Origin: Phycisphaerae bacterium
GTDB lineage: Bacteria; Planctomycetota; Phycisphaerae; Phycisphaerales; Phycisphaeraceae
DNA length: 64,000 nucleotides
Direction: 5' to 3'
Assembly (NCBI GenBank): GCA_030425705.1
Contig: JAUHZU010000014.1
Coordinates: 39,261-103,260 of the forward strand
In this document: positions 25,066 to 34,344 of the stretch, piece after piece
How positions within the stretch are numbered: position 1 is the stretch's first letter
How the letters are laid out: each line of letters opens with the position of its first letter
Notes under the pieces: generated by a model
Databases searched by the model: none
Seen by the model: the letters and a program-made list of their open reading frames with translations, nothing else
What the model was told of the DNA's origin: nothing
Program-made: the position numbers and the translations under genes

Positions 25066-25665
25066 ATGCAGCTCGACATCGCGCTGAAAGAATGGGCCGT
25101 CGTCTGCGACTTCCTCGCGGATGGGAAGACCTGCCTGCTGCTGCGCAAGGGGGGGATCAGCGAGCACGGCGGGCCGGGGCGGTTCGACCTCGCGTTCGAC
25201 CGGTTCCTGATGTTCCCGGCCTGGGAGCACGAGCGGCTGGACTGGATCAAGCCCGACTGGATGCCGCCTCCCCCGGCCGGCTGCGCGTCCTGGGCCGAGC
25301 ACGAACCGGAGCAGGGCGAGCCGGCGGAGGTCGTCTTCCGCTGCTACGCCGAGGTGGCCGGCGTCTGGCAGGTGCCCTCGCGGGAGGCGTTCGACACGCT
25401 GGACGATCTGCACGGCTGGCTGGCCCCGCAGATCGACATCCGGTTTGACTACAAGCCGGAGCGGCCGCTGTACCTCATCGCGCTGCGGGTGTTCCGGCTG
25501 AGCGAGCCGGTCTCGGTGGCGAACCGGGAGGACTACGCGGGCTGCCGGAGCTGGGTGCCGCTGCCGCCGGGCACGGAGGTGGATGTGTCGCGGGCACGTC
25601 GCGCGATCCCGGACGGGGCGTTCGAGTCGATCCTGGAGCGCATCGACCGTGCGATGGGGGGGTAG
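25066..25665 (+). CDS. DUF1802 family protein
   Basis: 199 residues. The N-terminus is the DUF1802 pattern: ALKEWAVVCDFLADGKTCLLLRKGGI followed by FDRFLMFPAWEHER, and the rest keeps the family's beta-alpha layout (YLIALRVFRLSEPVSV). Members occur in cyanobacteria, planctomycetes and others; their function is not known. There is no membrane segment or signal. The start directly follows the palindromic repeat, so the repeat may provide or interrupt its promoter region. A hairpin downstream may end transcription from both sides. Confidence 0.85.
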   Translation: MQLDIALKEWAVVCDFLADGKTCLLLRKGGISEHGGPGRFDLAFDRFLMFPAWEHERLDWIKPDWMPPPPAGCASWAEHEPEQGEPAEVVFRCYAEVAGVWQVPSREAFDTLDDLHGWLAPQIDIRFDYKPERPLYLIALRVFRLSEPVSVANREDYAGCRSWVPLPPGTEVDVSRARRAIPDGAFESILERIDRAMGG

Positions 25666-25712
25666 GCCCCGACGCTGCGGCGGCATGTTGAGCGATGCCA
25701 ACACAATAAACA

Positions 25713-25740
25713 AGCCGGCCGCGCGGGTGCGCGGCCGGCT
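25713..25740. terminator. Perfect GC hairpin between convergent genes
   Basis: A perfect 12-base stem, AGCCGGCCGCGC (25713-25724) with GCGCGGCCGGCT (25729-25740), loop GGGT. Read on the minus strand it is followed by TTGTTTATT, so it most likely terminates the minus-strand glycosyltransferase gene; on the plus strand the T-rich tail is poor. Confidence 0.7.
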
Positions 25741-25833
25741 CATCCTTCACCCACGGGGTCGGTCGCGGGTGAGTGTCGGCCGGGCACGTTGCCGTGCCGG
25801 CCGAGCGGGGGAGGGTCAAAAAGAGATTGGGGC

Positions 25834-27600
25834 TCAAGCGGCCTGGGCCTGCATCGCGCGGCGGCCTTCGAGGGCGGTGCGGATGTGGATCCAGGCGCTG
25901 CTGATCCCGACGTAGAGGTAGCCGGTCGCGAAGATCAGCAGGAACGGGACGCAGACCGCGGCGCGCCAGCCGTGCTGCAGCGCGAACACGGTGCAGGCGA
26001 CCATGTACAGGCCGAACGCCAGCTCGATCAGCACGGTCCACTTCTTGAGCGAGGGGATCGGGATCACCGAGGCGAACTTGGCCTTCGGGGCGGGCTTGGT
26101 CTTGCGGTTGCCCGGCGCGTTCTTGCGCTGGTTGTTGACGATGTTGTACTTGGGCGTGCGGACGAACTCCGACTCGTGGCCGAAGAGCGCTTCGAGGCAG
26201 GCGATCGCGTTGTTGAGCGCGATACCGATGCCGACGGCCATGAGCATGGGGATCTGCAGCAGGGTCATCCACACGCTGCGCTTGAGGATGCGCTGGCTGG
26301 TGATGTAGAAGACCGACGCGGACATCGCGCCCATCGCGAACAGCGACAGCCCGAAGAAGATGCTCAGCCAGGTCGCGCTGATCGAGCTCTCCGGGGCGAT
26401 CATGCTCGGCAGGACCTCGGTGATCTGCGGGTGGATCGTCGGCTCGGACGCCACGACCGCGGCCGCGCCGGCGACGCCTTCCACGGCGGTGCCCGCGGCC
26501 CCTGCGACCTCCGGCACCGGCAGCGGCCGGGGGTGGGCCGGGGCGGACTCGGCCCCGAGCCCCTTGAGGTTCAGCGCGATCGCCGGGTAGAACAGCAGGA
26601 CGAAGACATTGATGTACAGGTACACCAGCGGGCTGGTCAGGTGGAAGAAGGCCTCGGACTTGATCTTCCACGGGGCCTTGCTGAGCATCAGCCGGGGCAG
26701 CAGCTTCTTGGCGACCTGGATCGAGCCCTTGGTCCATCGGTGCTGCTGGCTCTTGAAGGCGTTGATCTCGGGGGGCAGCTCGGCCGGGCATGTGACCTTA
26801 GGCAGGAACAGGAAGTCCCAGCCCGCGAGCTGGGCGCGGTAGCTCAGGTCCATGTCCTCGGTGAGGGTGTCGTGGCTCCAGCCGCCGGCCTCCTCGATCG
26901 CCTTGGTCCGCCAGACCCCGCCGGTGCCCGAGAAGTTGAACCACCGGCCGGACCGGCAGCGGGCGGTGTGCTCGATGACGAAGTGCCCGTCCAGGAAGAT
27001 CGCCTGGCTCTGGGTGAGCAGGGAGTCGTCGCGGTTCAGGTGGTCCCACCGCGTCTGCACCATGCCCAGCTTCGGGTTGGTGAAGTGGTGCATCACGCGC
27101 TTGAGGAACGTCGTGGGCGGCACGAAGTCGGCGTCGAAGATGGCGATGAACTCGCCCGTCGCGGTCTTCATGCCGTTCTGGAGCGCGCCGGCCTTGAACC
27201 CGGTCCGGTCGGTGCGGTGGATGTACTCGATATCGACGCCCTTGGCCTTCCAGTAGGCGACGCGGGCGGCGCAGATCTGTGCGCTGTCGTCGGTCGAGTC
27301 GTCGACGACCTGGATCTGCAGCTTGTCGGGCGGGTACTCGATGCAGCAGGCCGCGTCGATGATCCGTTCGGCGACCATGCCTTCGTTAAAGGTGGGCAGT
27401 TGGACGGTGACCTTGGGCAGGTCCTTGAACCGGCCTTGTGGGCGCGGCAGGTTGTCGCGGTACTTGCGGTAGGTGAAGACCAGGAAGTACCGGTGAAGCC
27501 CGTAGACCCCGATCAGGAGCACCAGCCCGACGTACGCCACGATGATGGGCGTACGCCAGAACTCCAGTTCGGTCCAGTGTGCGGCGAGTGTCGTCAGCAT
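25834..27600 (-). CDS. Membrane glycosyltransferase family 2 (cellulose synthase-like)
   Basis: 588 residues. One membrane helix (about 18-40) precedes the GT-A domain with DDSTD (100-104), DAD (156-158), TED (247-249) and QxxRW (285-289), the full set of processive GT2 polysaccharide synthases. Several further helices follow (about 330-480 and the C-terminus, with an alanine-rich loop between). Such enzymes use UDP- or GDP-sugars to make beta-glycans or glycolipids at the cytoplasmic membrane. No partner genes (BcsB, PilZ) flank it, so the product cannot be named. It stands alone on the minus strand. Confidence 0.88.
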   Translation of the reverse strand: MLTTLAAHWTELEFWRTPIIVAYVGLVLLIGVYGLHRYFLVFTYRKYRDNLPRPQGRFKDLPKVTVQLPTFNEGMVAERIIDAACCIEYPPDKLQIQVVDDSTDDSAQICAARVAYWKAKGVDIEYIHRTDRTGFKAGALQNGMKTATGEFIAIFDADFVPPTTFLKRVMHHFTNPKLGMVQTRWDHLNRDDSLLTQSQAIFLDGHFVIEHTARCRSGRWFNFSGTGGVWRTKAIEEAGGWSHDTLTEDMDLSYRAQLAGWDFLFLPKVTCPAELPPEINAFKSQQHRWTKGSIQVAKKLLPRLMLSKAPWKIKSEAFFHLTSPLVYLYINVFVLLFYPAIALNLKGLGAESAPAHPRPLPVPEVAGAAGTAVEGVAGAAAVVASEPTIHPQITEVLPSMIAPESSISATWLSIFFGLSLFAMGAMSASVFYITSQRILKRSVWMTLLQIPMLMAVGIGIALNNAIACLEALFGHESEFVRTPKYNIVNNQRKNAPGNRKTKPAPKAKFASVIPIPSLKKWTVLIELAFGLYMVACTVFALQHGWRAAVCVPFLLIFATGYLYVGISSAWIHIRTALEGRRAMQAQAA

Positions 27601-27990
27601 ATGCGTTCAATCAGAAGTAGTCACCGTCTGCTCCGGCGTGGGTACGACAGAGGGACGGCGGTGTGTTGCGCTGAGTGACGGAGCCCTCCCCCGACACCCA
27701 AGATAAGAAACGAGTAAGCGGGAGATTATCGCAGATTCCCGCGTGCCCTGCCAGTCGGGGCGGTGCCACAGGCCGGTCCGCCCTGCGGAAGTATGCCACG
27801 GCTGCGGTGCCGGGCGAGCCGGTTTGTTTGGGGGGCGGGGACAATTCGTGCGTCAAAAATCGTCACGACCCGCCCAAGTGGCCCCCTGACTCCTCCGATA
27901 AGCGCTGACAGGGCCCCTGTTTTCTGTGCGAAACGGGCGGCTTTTGAGGCCCCGTAGACCGGTTTGGCCGGACGGAACGAGAGGAAACCC
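27601..27990. other. Divergent intergenic region, 390 bases
   Basis: This is the only gap over 300 bases. It separates the minus-strand glycosyltransferase from the plus-strand lipoprotein gene and so must hold both promoters. A 6-base inverted repeat (GCGGGA 27718-27723 with TCCCGC 27737-27742) and a small hairpin ending in TTTT (near 27907-27924) are visible. No convincing promoter pair, RNA gene or small coding frame could be recognised. GAGAGGAAA just before 27991 is the ribosome binding site. Confidence 0.6.
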
Positions 27991-29382
27991 ATGCTTATCA
28001 ATCGTTATCTTGTTGCCTTTGCTGGTGTTACGTCTGTTTTAGCCGCCACCGGTTGCGCCAGCAACTACGGCTTGTCGGTCGGGATGACCGGTGAGGAGTA
28101 CGCCGCGGTGCAGGCCTACCACCAGCAGGTCGCGGCGCGGGAGCTGGACCTGATGCAGGCCCGGGCGGCGGCCGATGCCGCGGCCCGAGAGCCGGGCCGG
28201 GTCGAGACACCGTTTGTCGCGCCCGTGCCCCCGCCGGCCCAGCCGGAGTTGAACACCCTGGCTGACGCGGTCGTGGCCCAGCCCGGACGATCGCTGCTGA
28301 CCCAGGCCCTCGAGGCCGCGTCTCAGCCGGGCGTTGAGCACACAGAAACCCGGTTCGTCTCCGAGCCCGCCCGCCGGACCCGGCCGGTGGACCCCATGGG
28401 CGGGTTCAGTGACATGCCCCGCGTCAGCGACGCCCACAGCCCGATGGACTCGACCGGCCAGGTTGCCCGCGTCAGCTTTACTGAAGAAGGCGCCGACTTC
28501 GACGTGACCACCGACCCGTCGGGCCAGACGCTGCTGTTCAGCTCGACCCGGCACCGCGAGACCTCGGACATCTACATGCAGCGGGTCGGCGGGCAGGCGG
28601 TCACGCAACTCACCAACGACCCGGGCAACGACATGATGCCCGCGTTCAGCCCGGACGGCGGGATGATCGCGTTCTGCTCGGACCGCAGCGGCGACTGGGA
28701 CCTGTACCTGATGGACGCCGACGGCGGGCCGGCGGTGCAGCTCACCAGCGGGCCGGGCCATGACATCCACCCCAGCTTCTCGCCCGACGGCAAGCGGCTG
28801 GTGTACTGCACCTACGGCGAGCGTTCGGGCCAGTGGCAGCTCGTGGTGATCGACGTAGAGAACCCCGCGGCGAAGCACTACATCGGCCACGGGCTGTTCC
28901 CGCAGTGGTCGCCGACGGACGACACGATCGTGTTTCAGCGGGCGCGTGAACGCGGGACGCGCTGGTTCAGCATCTGGACGGTCGAGCTTGGGGCCGATAA
29001 CGAGGCGGGCAGCCCGACGGAAGTGGCCTGGTCGCCCGAGCACGCGTGTATCACGCCGGCCTGGTCGCCGGACGGCTCGGCCGTGGTTTTTTGCACGGTG
29101 GACGATCCAGAGGCCGATAGCCAGAGCAGCGAGCCGGCGTCTTCGGATGTTTGGCTGGTGCGTGCCGACGGGTCCGGACGGACCCGGCTGACCACGGGCC
29201 GTTTCGCGAACCTTCAGCCGGCGTGGTCGGCGGACAACACGGTCTACTTCGTGTCCAACCGTGGGCGCGAGGGCGTCGAGAACATCTGGGCCATCGGCAG
29301 CGGCGACGCGATGCAGGTGGTCCTGAGGCAGGCGGGCGAAGAAGGTCCGGCCACCGCCGACGTGCCGACCGGATCGGACTAA
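27991..29382 (+). CDS. TolB-like beta-propeller lipoprotein
   Basis: 463 residues from the ATG at 27991, behind a strong purine-rich ribosome site. A lipoprotein signal ends in LAATGC (Cys at about 23). After a low-complexity linker (about 25-150) come WD40/PD40-type repeats with motifs such as AFSPDGGMIAFCSDRSGDWDLYLMDADGG and FSPDGKRLVYCTYGERSG, as in TolB propellers. The protein would sit on the periplasmic face of the outer or inner membrane. The linked next gene encodes another lipoprotein with a TolB N-terminal-like domain. A Tol-Pal link is possible but no tolQRA or pal is nearby. Confidence 0.82.
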   Translation: MLINRYLVAFAGVTSVLAATGCASNYGLSVGMTGEEYAAVQAYHQQVAARELDLMQARAAADAAAREPGRVETPFVAPVPPPAQPELNTLADAVVAQPGRSLLTQALEAASQPGVEHTETRFVSEPARRTRPVDPMGGFSDMPRVSDAHSPMDSTGQVARVSFTEEGADFDVTTDPSGQTLLFSSTRHRETSDIYMQRVGGQAVTQLTNDPGNDMMPAFSPDGGMIAFCSDRSGDWDLYLMDADGGPAVQLTSGPGHDIHPSFSPDGKRLVYCTYGERSGQWQLVVIDVENPAAKHYIGHGLFPQWSPTDDTIVFQRARERGTRWFSIWTVELGADNEAGSPTEVAWSPEHACITPAWSPDGSAVVFCTVDDPEADSQSSEPASSDVWLVRADGSGRTRLTTGRFANLQPAWSADNTVYFVSNRGREGVENIWAIGSGDAMQVVLRQAGEEGPATADVPTGSD

Positions 29383-29436
29383 TCAGCAGGCGGCCCGAGC
29401 GGAGTCTCGGCCTACCCCAACCCCCGGCAGGATGCC

Positions 29437-30225
29437 ATGACAAGTGAACAGGTTCGGTTGATCCTGACCCTCCTCACGGTGGTGGTCGGCGCCTGCCTCG
29501 TCGGCTGTGCCGGCCGCGGGCCCGACCCGGCTTCGATCGCGCCCTACGGGTCGCGGCAGGTCTGGGCCGTCGTCCCGCTCCGCAACGAATCCGGCTCGCG
29601 TTTCGCAGACAGCTACCGCATCGCCGACCGATTGGCCTGGGAGTTTGAAGAGATCCAAGGCATCGACGTGCTCCCGGTCAACCGGGTGCTCCAGGCGATG
29701 CAGGCCATGGGCCTCCAGGCCGTCACCAGCCGCGAAGACGCGCTGGCCCTCCGCGAGGTGCTGGGTGTTGACGGGCTGATCGTCGGTTCGATTACCGCAT
29801 ACGACCCATACGACCCGCTCCGCTTGGGGCTGTCGCTGGACCTCTACACGGGGACCCGCGCCGCCCGTGCCCCGCTGGATATCCGCGGGCTGAGCTGGGC
29901 ACCCACCTCCGACGCCGCGGGCATCCAACGCGACACGCTCTACCGCGACGGCCAGCCGGTCGCCACGGTGTCCGGCGTGTTTACCGCGTCCAGCCCGGCG
30001 GTGAAGGAACGCATTGAGGCCTACGCCGAGGACCGCGGGACCTTCAGCAATGAAGTCCACCACCAGCGGCTGATCACGATCGACATGAACCTGTACACCG
30101 AGTTTGTGAGCCACGAGATCGGCTCGCAGCTGATCTGGGCCGAGTGGCAACGCTCCGCCCGCGAGACCGCGCAGTCGGCGACCCAGCAACGGGCCGACGC
30201 GCAACAACCCCCCGCCTCACCGTGA
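29437..30225 (+). CDS. Lipoprotein with TolB-N/CsgG-like domain
   Basis: 262 residues. The signal ends in LVGC (Cys about 24). The domain (about 40-150) reads VWAVVPLRNESGSRFADSYRIADRLAWEFEEIQGIDVLPVNRVLQAM followed by ALREVLGVDGLIVGSITAYDPYDPLRL, which resembles the Rossmann-like N-terminal TolB/CsgG/FlgO fold. Its C-terminus is Gln/Ala-rich. The preceding gene encodes a propeller lipoprotein, so the two halves of a TolB-like architecture may be split between adjacent genes. Function is unknown; the envelope localisation is clear from the lipobox. Confidence 0.75.
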   Translation: MTSEQVRLILTLLTVVVGACLVGCAGRGPDPASIAPYGSRQVWAVVPLRNESGSRFADSYRIADRLAWEFEEIQGIDVLPVNRVLQAMQAMGLQAVTSREDALALREVLGVDGLIVGSITAYDPYDPLRLGLSLDLYTGTRAARAPLDIRGLSWAPTSDAAGIQRDTLYRDGQPVATVSGVFTASSPAVKERIEAYAEDRGTFSNEVHHQRLITIDMNLYTEFVSHEIGSQLIWAEWQRSARETAQSATQQRADAQQPPASP

Positions 30226-30265
30226 GCCCCGGCACGCCGCCGGCCTCACCGGCCGGAGCGTGACC

Positions 30266-30565
30266 ATGGCTGAATCCTCACACCCCAAGACCCCGAGCAA
30301 CCCCGACCCGGTCGTGCCCGGCGAGCCCGCGCAGGTCCTGCCCCTGGGCGAGGACCAGATCGCGCTGGTGAAGAACGGCCGACGCCACGTCTTCACCTGC
30401 CTGCCCGGCCAGGAGCCGGAGGTGCTCAACCAGATCGCCATGCTCGTGACCGACCCGGCCAACGACCTGACCTGGTTCGACGCGGCGGTGCTCTCGCACC
30501 AGCTCGGCGAGCGCATGAGCGCACGACTCAAACAGATCACCCCCAGCCGACGCAGGTCGGCCTAA
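30266..30565 (+). CDS. Small hypothetical protein before xerC/D
   Basis: 99 residues from the ATG at 30266, which has GGAG eight bases upstream (an in-frame GTG at 30260 is less well placed). It is soluble and charged, with a beta-like QVLPLGEDQIALVKNGRRHVFTCLPGQEPEVLNQIAMLVTD portion followed by helix SHQLGERMSARLKQI. No named domain is recognised. It is downstream of the lipoprotein pair with 40 bases between, so it may share their transcript. Codon usage matches neighbours, supporting a real gene. Confidence 0.6.
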   Translation: MAESSHPKTPSNPDPVVPGEPAQVLPLGEDQIALVKNGRRHVFTCLPGQEPEVLNQIAMLVTDPANDLTWFDAAVLSHQLGERMSARLKQITPSRRRSA

Positions 30566-30668
30566 CCACACGTTCGGCCCGCCAATGCGGCGGGATCGAC
30601 ACGCTTCAGAGCCCCAGGGAACGGGGCTAGTCTCCGCAGGGATGCCGCAGCGCAAGGAACCCTCCTCC

Positions 30669-31649
30669 ATGTCCGAGTCCTCCGCCCTCATTGACCAGTT
30701 CGTCCACTACCTGCGGTACGAGCGGCACTTCAGCCCCTACACCGCGCGGTGCTACGGCGCCGACCTGCGGCAGTACGTCGAGTTCCTCGGCAGCGACGAG
30801 GCCCCCGTCCCCGTGGCCGTCCAGGTCAACGACAGCGACGCCCCTGAGCCCGGCATCGACCGCAAGCTCAAGCGCGCCGACGCGATGGTCATCCGCGGTC
30901 TGCTCGGCCACCTCGAGCAGTTCGGGTACTCCCCGGCCACGACCGCCCGCAAGATCGCGACGCTGCGGTCCTTCTACAAGTGGATGGCACGCCAAGGCAT
31001 CATCGAGACCAACCCGATGCTCCTGATCCGCACGCCCAAGCAGACCAAGCGGCTGCCCAAGGCCATCTCCGTCGAGCAGGTCGAGAAGCTGCTCTCCGCC
31101 CCCGACAACCGCGAGACCCTCGGTGCCCGTGACCGCGCGATCCTCGAAACGCTCTACTCCACCGGCGTCCGCGTCAGCGAGCTGGTCGACCTCAACCGCA
31201 ACGACCTGGACCACCACAACCAGACCATGCACGTCCGCGGCAAGGGCAAGAAAGAACGCATCGTCCCGCTGGGCAGCCACGCCATGGCCGCGATCCGCCA
31301 CTACCTCACGCTGCTTGAGCCGGACCCCCGCTTCGCCGAGCTTCGCGAGCAGACCATGCTCCAGAACGATGTCCCGCTGTTCGTGAACAAGAACGGCGGC
31401 CGGCTGTCTTCCCGCTCGGTCCGCCGCAAGCTCGACAAGTACCTCAAGGGCATCGGCCTGGACATCACCATCAGCCCGCACACCCTGCGGCACTCCTTCG
31501 CGACGCACTTGCTGGACAACGGCGCGGACCTCCGCTCGGTGCAGGAGCTGCTCGGCCACCAGTCCCTGTCGACGACACAGGTCTACACGCACCTGTCCAC
31601 GATGCGGCTCCGCAACGCCTACGAGCAGGCCCACCCCCGGGCGGTCTAA
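30669..31649 (+). CDS. xerC: Tyrosine recombinase, XerC/XerD type
   Basis: 326 residues. The N-terminal core-binding domain is followed by a catalytic domain with all six active-site residues: R168 (STGVRVSEL), K192 (GKGKKER), H271 and R274 (HTLRHS), H297 (LGHQS) and Y306 (TQVYTH), matching XerD spacing. Xer recombinases resolve chromosome dimers at dif. The start at 30669 follows AAGGAA; an extension to 30585 is unlikely. An acidic insert (about 45-60) lengthens the N-terminal domain. XerC versus XerD cannot be decided, and a host-type dif site was not found in the window. A terminator follows. Confidence 0.9.
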   Translation: MSESSALIDQFVHYLRYERHFSPYTARCYGADLRQYVEFLGSDEAPVPVAVQVNDSDAPEPGIDRKLKRADAMVIRGLLGHLEQFGYSPATTARKIATLRSFYKWMARQGIIETNPMLLIRTPKQTKRLPKAISVEQVEKLLSAPDNRETLGARDRAILETLYSTGVRVSELVDLNRNDLDHHNQTMHVRGKGKKERIVPLGSHAMAAIRHYLTLLEPDPRFAELREQTMLQNDVPLFVNKNGGRLSSRSVRRKLDKYLKGIGLDITISPHTLRHSFATHLLDNGADLRSVQELLGHQSLSTTQVYTHLSTMRLRNAYEQAHPRAV

Positions 31650-31680
31650 GCCGGTCCCGACACCCGATAGAGCCACTCAG

Positions 31681-31703
31681 CCCCGCCGATCGGCGGGGTT
31701 TTT
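31681..31703 (+). terminator. Rho-independent terminator after xer gene
   Basis: Perfect 8-base stem CCCCGCCG (31681-31688) with CGGCGGGG (31691-31698), two-base loop (in practice four), followed by TTTTT (31699-31703). It cuts off the upstream transcript before the small selenoprotein gene. Confidence 0.9.
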
Positions 31704-31921
31704 CTATCCCTCCCAGCGTTGTAACCCGTTGTGATGCAGGTGGCTAACACGTTTAGACTGCATCTGGTCCGGATTCTGCGGAATAGCGGCTTGCCTTCGG
31801 GCGTTGGATTGGGAGAATTAAGGGGACGTGATCTGTTCACGGCTTGCCCCGGGTGCCTTCGGCCGGGCGTTTGTTGCCGACGGTGCCTTCTTCCTCCCAC
31901 CCGTTTTCTGGAGCCACTCCG

Positions 31922-32278
31922 ATGAAACTGTTCAAAACACCCCTGCTGGCGCTGGCGATGTTCGCCGCGCTGGCGGCGTGGTCGATGCAGCCTGTTTCGG
32001 CTGACGACCCGCCCCAACTCCCCGATGACGCTGCGCAATACCTGATCCAGGTCGAAGGCATGACCTGAGGCGGCACCTGCACGACCAAGGTCCGTGAGGC
32101 CTTGATGGCTCTTGAAAACGTGGGTGCAGTGGTAGCCGATTGCACGCGCGGCACCGCGTTGGTCACCATGATCAACGCCGACGCCGAGCTCAACCAGGAA
32201 GCCGCATCGAACGCGCTGAGCGGTGCCGGCAACTACCGGCTTAAGTCGATGCGGAAACTCGGCGAGTCCGACGAGTAA
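31922..32278 (+). CDS. Exported HMA-domain protein with in-frame TGA (probable selenocysteine)
   Basis: The frame from the ATG at 31922 runs through one TGA (32066-32068) to a TAA at 32276-32278, 118 residues with the TGA as residue 49. It has a signal peptide (about 1-27, ending PVSA). The heavy-metal-associated fold follows: strand YLIQVEGMT, then the TGA, GGTC, helix TKVREALMALENV, strand VVADCTRGTALVTM, and a second helix and strand to YRLKSM. In HMA proteins GMT is followed by the first metal-binding cysteine, so Sec49 takes its place, with Cys53 near. A hairpin lies directly after the TGA. TGA is an ordinary stop for many other genes here. The alternative is a nonsense-mutated pseudogene. 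Confidence 0.75.
32069..32101 (+). promoter_or_regulatory. Candidate bacterial SECIS hairpin after the in-frame TGA
   Basis: Directly after the TGA an interrupted stem can form: GGC (32069-32071) with GCC (32099-32101), CAC (32074-32076) with GTG (32094-32096), and GAC (32083-32085) with GTC (32090-32092), apical loop CAAG (32086-32089), 17-18 bases from the TGA. Bacterial SECIS elements have this position. The stem is short and interrupted, so it supports recoding only moderately. Confidence 0.4.
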
Positions 32279-32308
32279 CCGCCGACCGTCCGATCTGACC
32301 ACCGTCTT

Positions 32309-32343
32309 CAGCGGCCCGTGACGCCCCGGGCCGCTGTTGCTTT
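32309..32343 (+). terminator. Terminator after HMA selenoprotein gene
   Basis: Perfect 9-base stem CAGCGGCCC (32309-32317) with GGGCCGCTG (32328-32336), 10-base loop, then TTGCTTT. The gene therefore has its own terminator on each side and is monocistronic, which argues that it is an expressed unit rather than debris. Confidence 0.75.
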
Positions 32344-32386
32344 AAGCCCCGCATGCTTGTTCACGTCTTGCCGCGCCGCGCCCCGC

Positions 32387-32392
32387 TATCCT
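32387..32392 (+). promoter_or_regulatory. TATCCT -10-like box before lnt
   Basis: TATCCT ends eight bases before the lnt ATG, with TATCCTGAGCG identical to the stretch before mreC. No ribosome binding site follows it. This is the pattern of a leaderless transcript. No convincing -35 is seen. Confidence 0.4.
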
Positions 32393-32400
32393 GAGCGGAC

Positions 32401-34227
32401 ATGGCCGACGCCCCGGACAAAACGCCCGACCCGCCGACCAGCTACCTCCGCCGGTACGGGGTCCGCACGGTGTGGTCGCACCTCGCGCTGAACTTCGCGT
32501 GCGTGCTGCTGCTGACCCTCGCGTTCCCCAAGCCCGGGTGGTCGGTGCTGGCGTTTTTCGCGCCGATCCCCATCGGGGTGCTGGCGATGCGCACGACCCG
32601 GCTGTGGACACTGGCATGGACGACGATGGTGGTCTTCACCGGGTGGTGGGGGCTGCGGCTGCTGTGGCTGACCGCCATCTCGCCCGCCGCGCCCTGGGGC
32701 GTGGCGGTGGTGATGAGCTTGTGGATGACGGCGATGGTCGTCGCGCTCGCGCAGGTGCAGCGCCGCTTCCGTGCGCCCATGACGCTGGTCCTGCCGGTCT
32801 TCTGGGTGACGCAGGAGTGGTTGCGCGGCAGCGTGCCGTGGGGCGGGTTCCCGTGGTTCACCCTCGGGTCGTCGCAGGCCATGTGGCAGCCCGGCGCGGC
32901 GCTGCCGATGCCCGGCGGGTACCTGGTGCAGACGGCCGACCTCTTCGGCGCGTTGACGGTGAGCTTCCTGGTCGCGATGACCGCGGGCTTTATCGTCGAC
33001 CTGATCGCCCAGCCCATGACCAAACGCAACGCCATGGGCAAGCCACGGCCGAGGCGGACCGTCGTGTTCGCGACGCTGATGTGGTGCGGGGGGTTCTTCG
33101 GGGCGCTGCTGTACGGTGTTTCCGCGGTCGGCCACAAGTTGGTTGCGCCCGCCGGCAGCCCCGGCGGCGCGGTGCTCTCCGTCGTCCAGACCAACGTGCC
33201 GCAGAGCAACAAGAACGCCGGGACGCCCGAGCAGCGGGCCCGGGACTGGGACGCGCTGTTTGACCTCACCGACGCCGCGCTGGCGGGAGACCCAGCACCG
33301 GACCTGGTCGTCTGGCCCGAGACGATGGTGCTCCGGCCGATCAACGACGAGTACCAGCGGATCGTGCAGGGCTGGATCGAGATCGGCGGCGAGGCGGCCG
33401 AGGCGGGCCGGCTGAGCGAGGACGCGGAGCTCGAACGCCTCTACAACGCGTCGCTCGCCGAGCGGGCCTACCGCGACCGGCTGGACCGGTATGCCGCCGA
33501 GCAGGGGGTCCCCTTGGTCGTCGGCGGCCGGGCGCAGTACGTCGCGGACGACGAGCGGCTGATGAACTCGGCGTTCCTGATCGAGCCGGGCGCCGCAACG
33601 TATCCGCGCTACAGCAAGCAGCAGCTCGTGCCCTTCGGCGAGTACATCCCCGGCGGGTCCTGGGTCAAGGGCATGTTCATGCGGTACTTCAGCCCGTACG
33701 GCCCGGACCGCGACTACACACTCCGCCCCGGCGAGCGGCCGGTGGTGTTTGCGGTTGAGGTGACGGGCCGGCCCGGCGAGCTGCGTATCGCGACACCGAT
33801 CTGTTTCGAGGATGTCGTCGGTCCCTTGTGTCGGCGGATGGTGTACGCGCCGGACGGTACGAAGCGCGCGGATGTGCTGGTCAACCTGACGAACGACGGC
33901 TGGTTCGCCGGGACGCACCAGGGCTGGCAGCACCTGCAGCTCGCGACGCTGCGTTGCATCGAGAACCGCGTGCCAATGGCGCGGAGCGTGAACACAGGGG
34001 TGAGCGGTTTTATCGACAGCACCGGCCAGGTGACCGAGGTCGTCACGGCCGGCGGGCAGTCGCAGGAGGTGGCGGGCCACGCGACGGCCACGGTGGGGCT
34101 GGACAACCGGACGACGCTGTACGCCCGTGTGGGGGAGGCGGGTCCGATCGGCACCGGGGTGGCGGCGGGGCTGCTATGGTTGGGGGTGTGGGTGCCGCGC
34201 CGGCGCGACCGGGCGGCCAAGGCGTGA
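32401..34227 (+). CDS. lnt: Apolipoprotein N-acyltransferase
   Basis: 608 residues, longer than the ~510 of Escherichia coli. Several N-terminal membrane helices (to about 245) precede a nitrilase-like periplasmic domain with the catalytic triad visible: E307 in WPET, K406 in YSKQQLVPFGEY, C468 in TPICFED. VNLTNDGWF and ENRVPMARSVNTGVSGFID are further family motifs. The enzyme adds the third acyl chain to lipoproteins, fitting the several lipobox proteins in this window. An insert around 320-375 accounts for the extra length. A final helix lies near the C-terminus. Confidence 0.95.
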   Translation: MADAPDKTPDPPTSYLRRYGVRTVWSHLALNFACVLLLTLAFPKPGWSVLAFFAPIPIGVLAMRTTRLWTLAWTTMVVFTGWWGLRLLWLTAISPAAPWGVAVVMSLWMTAMVVALAQVQRRFRAPMTLVLPVFWVTQEWLRGSVPWGGFPWFTLGSSQAMWQPGAALPMPGGYLVQTADLFGALTVSFLVAMTAGFIVDLIAQPMTKRNAMGKPRPRRTVVFATLMWCGGFFGALLYGVSAVGHKLVAPAGSPGGAVLSVVQTNVPQSNKNAGTPEQRARDWDALFDLTDAALAGDPAPDLVVWPETMVLRPINDEYQRIVQGWIEIGGEAAEAGRLSEDAELERLYNASLAERAYRDRLDRYAAEQGVPLVVGGRAQYVADDERLMNSAFLIEPGAATYPRYSKQQLVPFGEYIPGGSWVKGMFMRYFSPYGPDRDYTLRPGERPVVFAVEVTGRPGELRIATPICFEDVVGPLCRRMVYAPDGTKRADVLVNLTNDGWFAGTHQGWQHLQLATLRCIENRVPMARSVNTGVSGFIDSTGQVTEVVTAGGQSQEVAGHATATVGLDNRTTLYARVGEAGPIGTGVAAGLLWLGVWVPRRRDRAAKA

Positions 34228-34344
34228 TAGCCACGTGTTGGCGGGCGTCCTTGGGCGGGGCCGGGGTGTTTTTCGGCCAAGCGACGCGGGGATCGACGAT
34301 ACCCGGAAAACGGTACGGCCCGACCCGGGCCCAGGAGCCAGACC

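Noticed and set aside
32066..32068. Reading the TGA as tryptophan or an alternative genetic code
   Set aside because: Many other genes here, such as fliH, flgD, motB and argS, use TGA as their stop codon.
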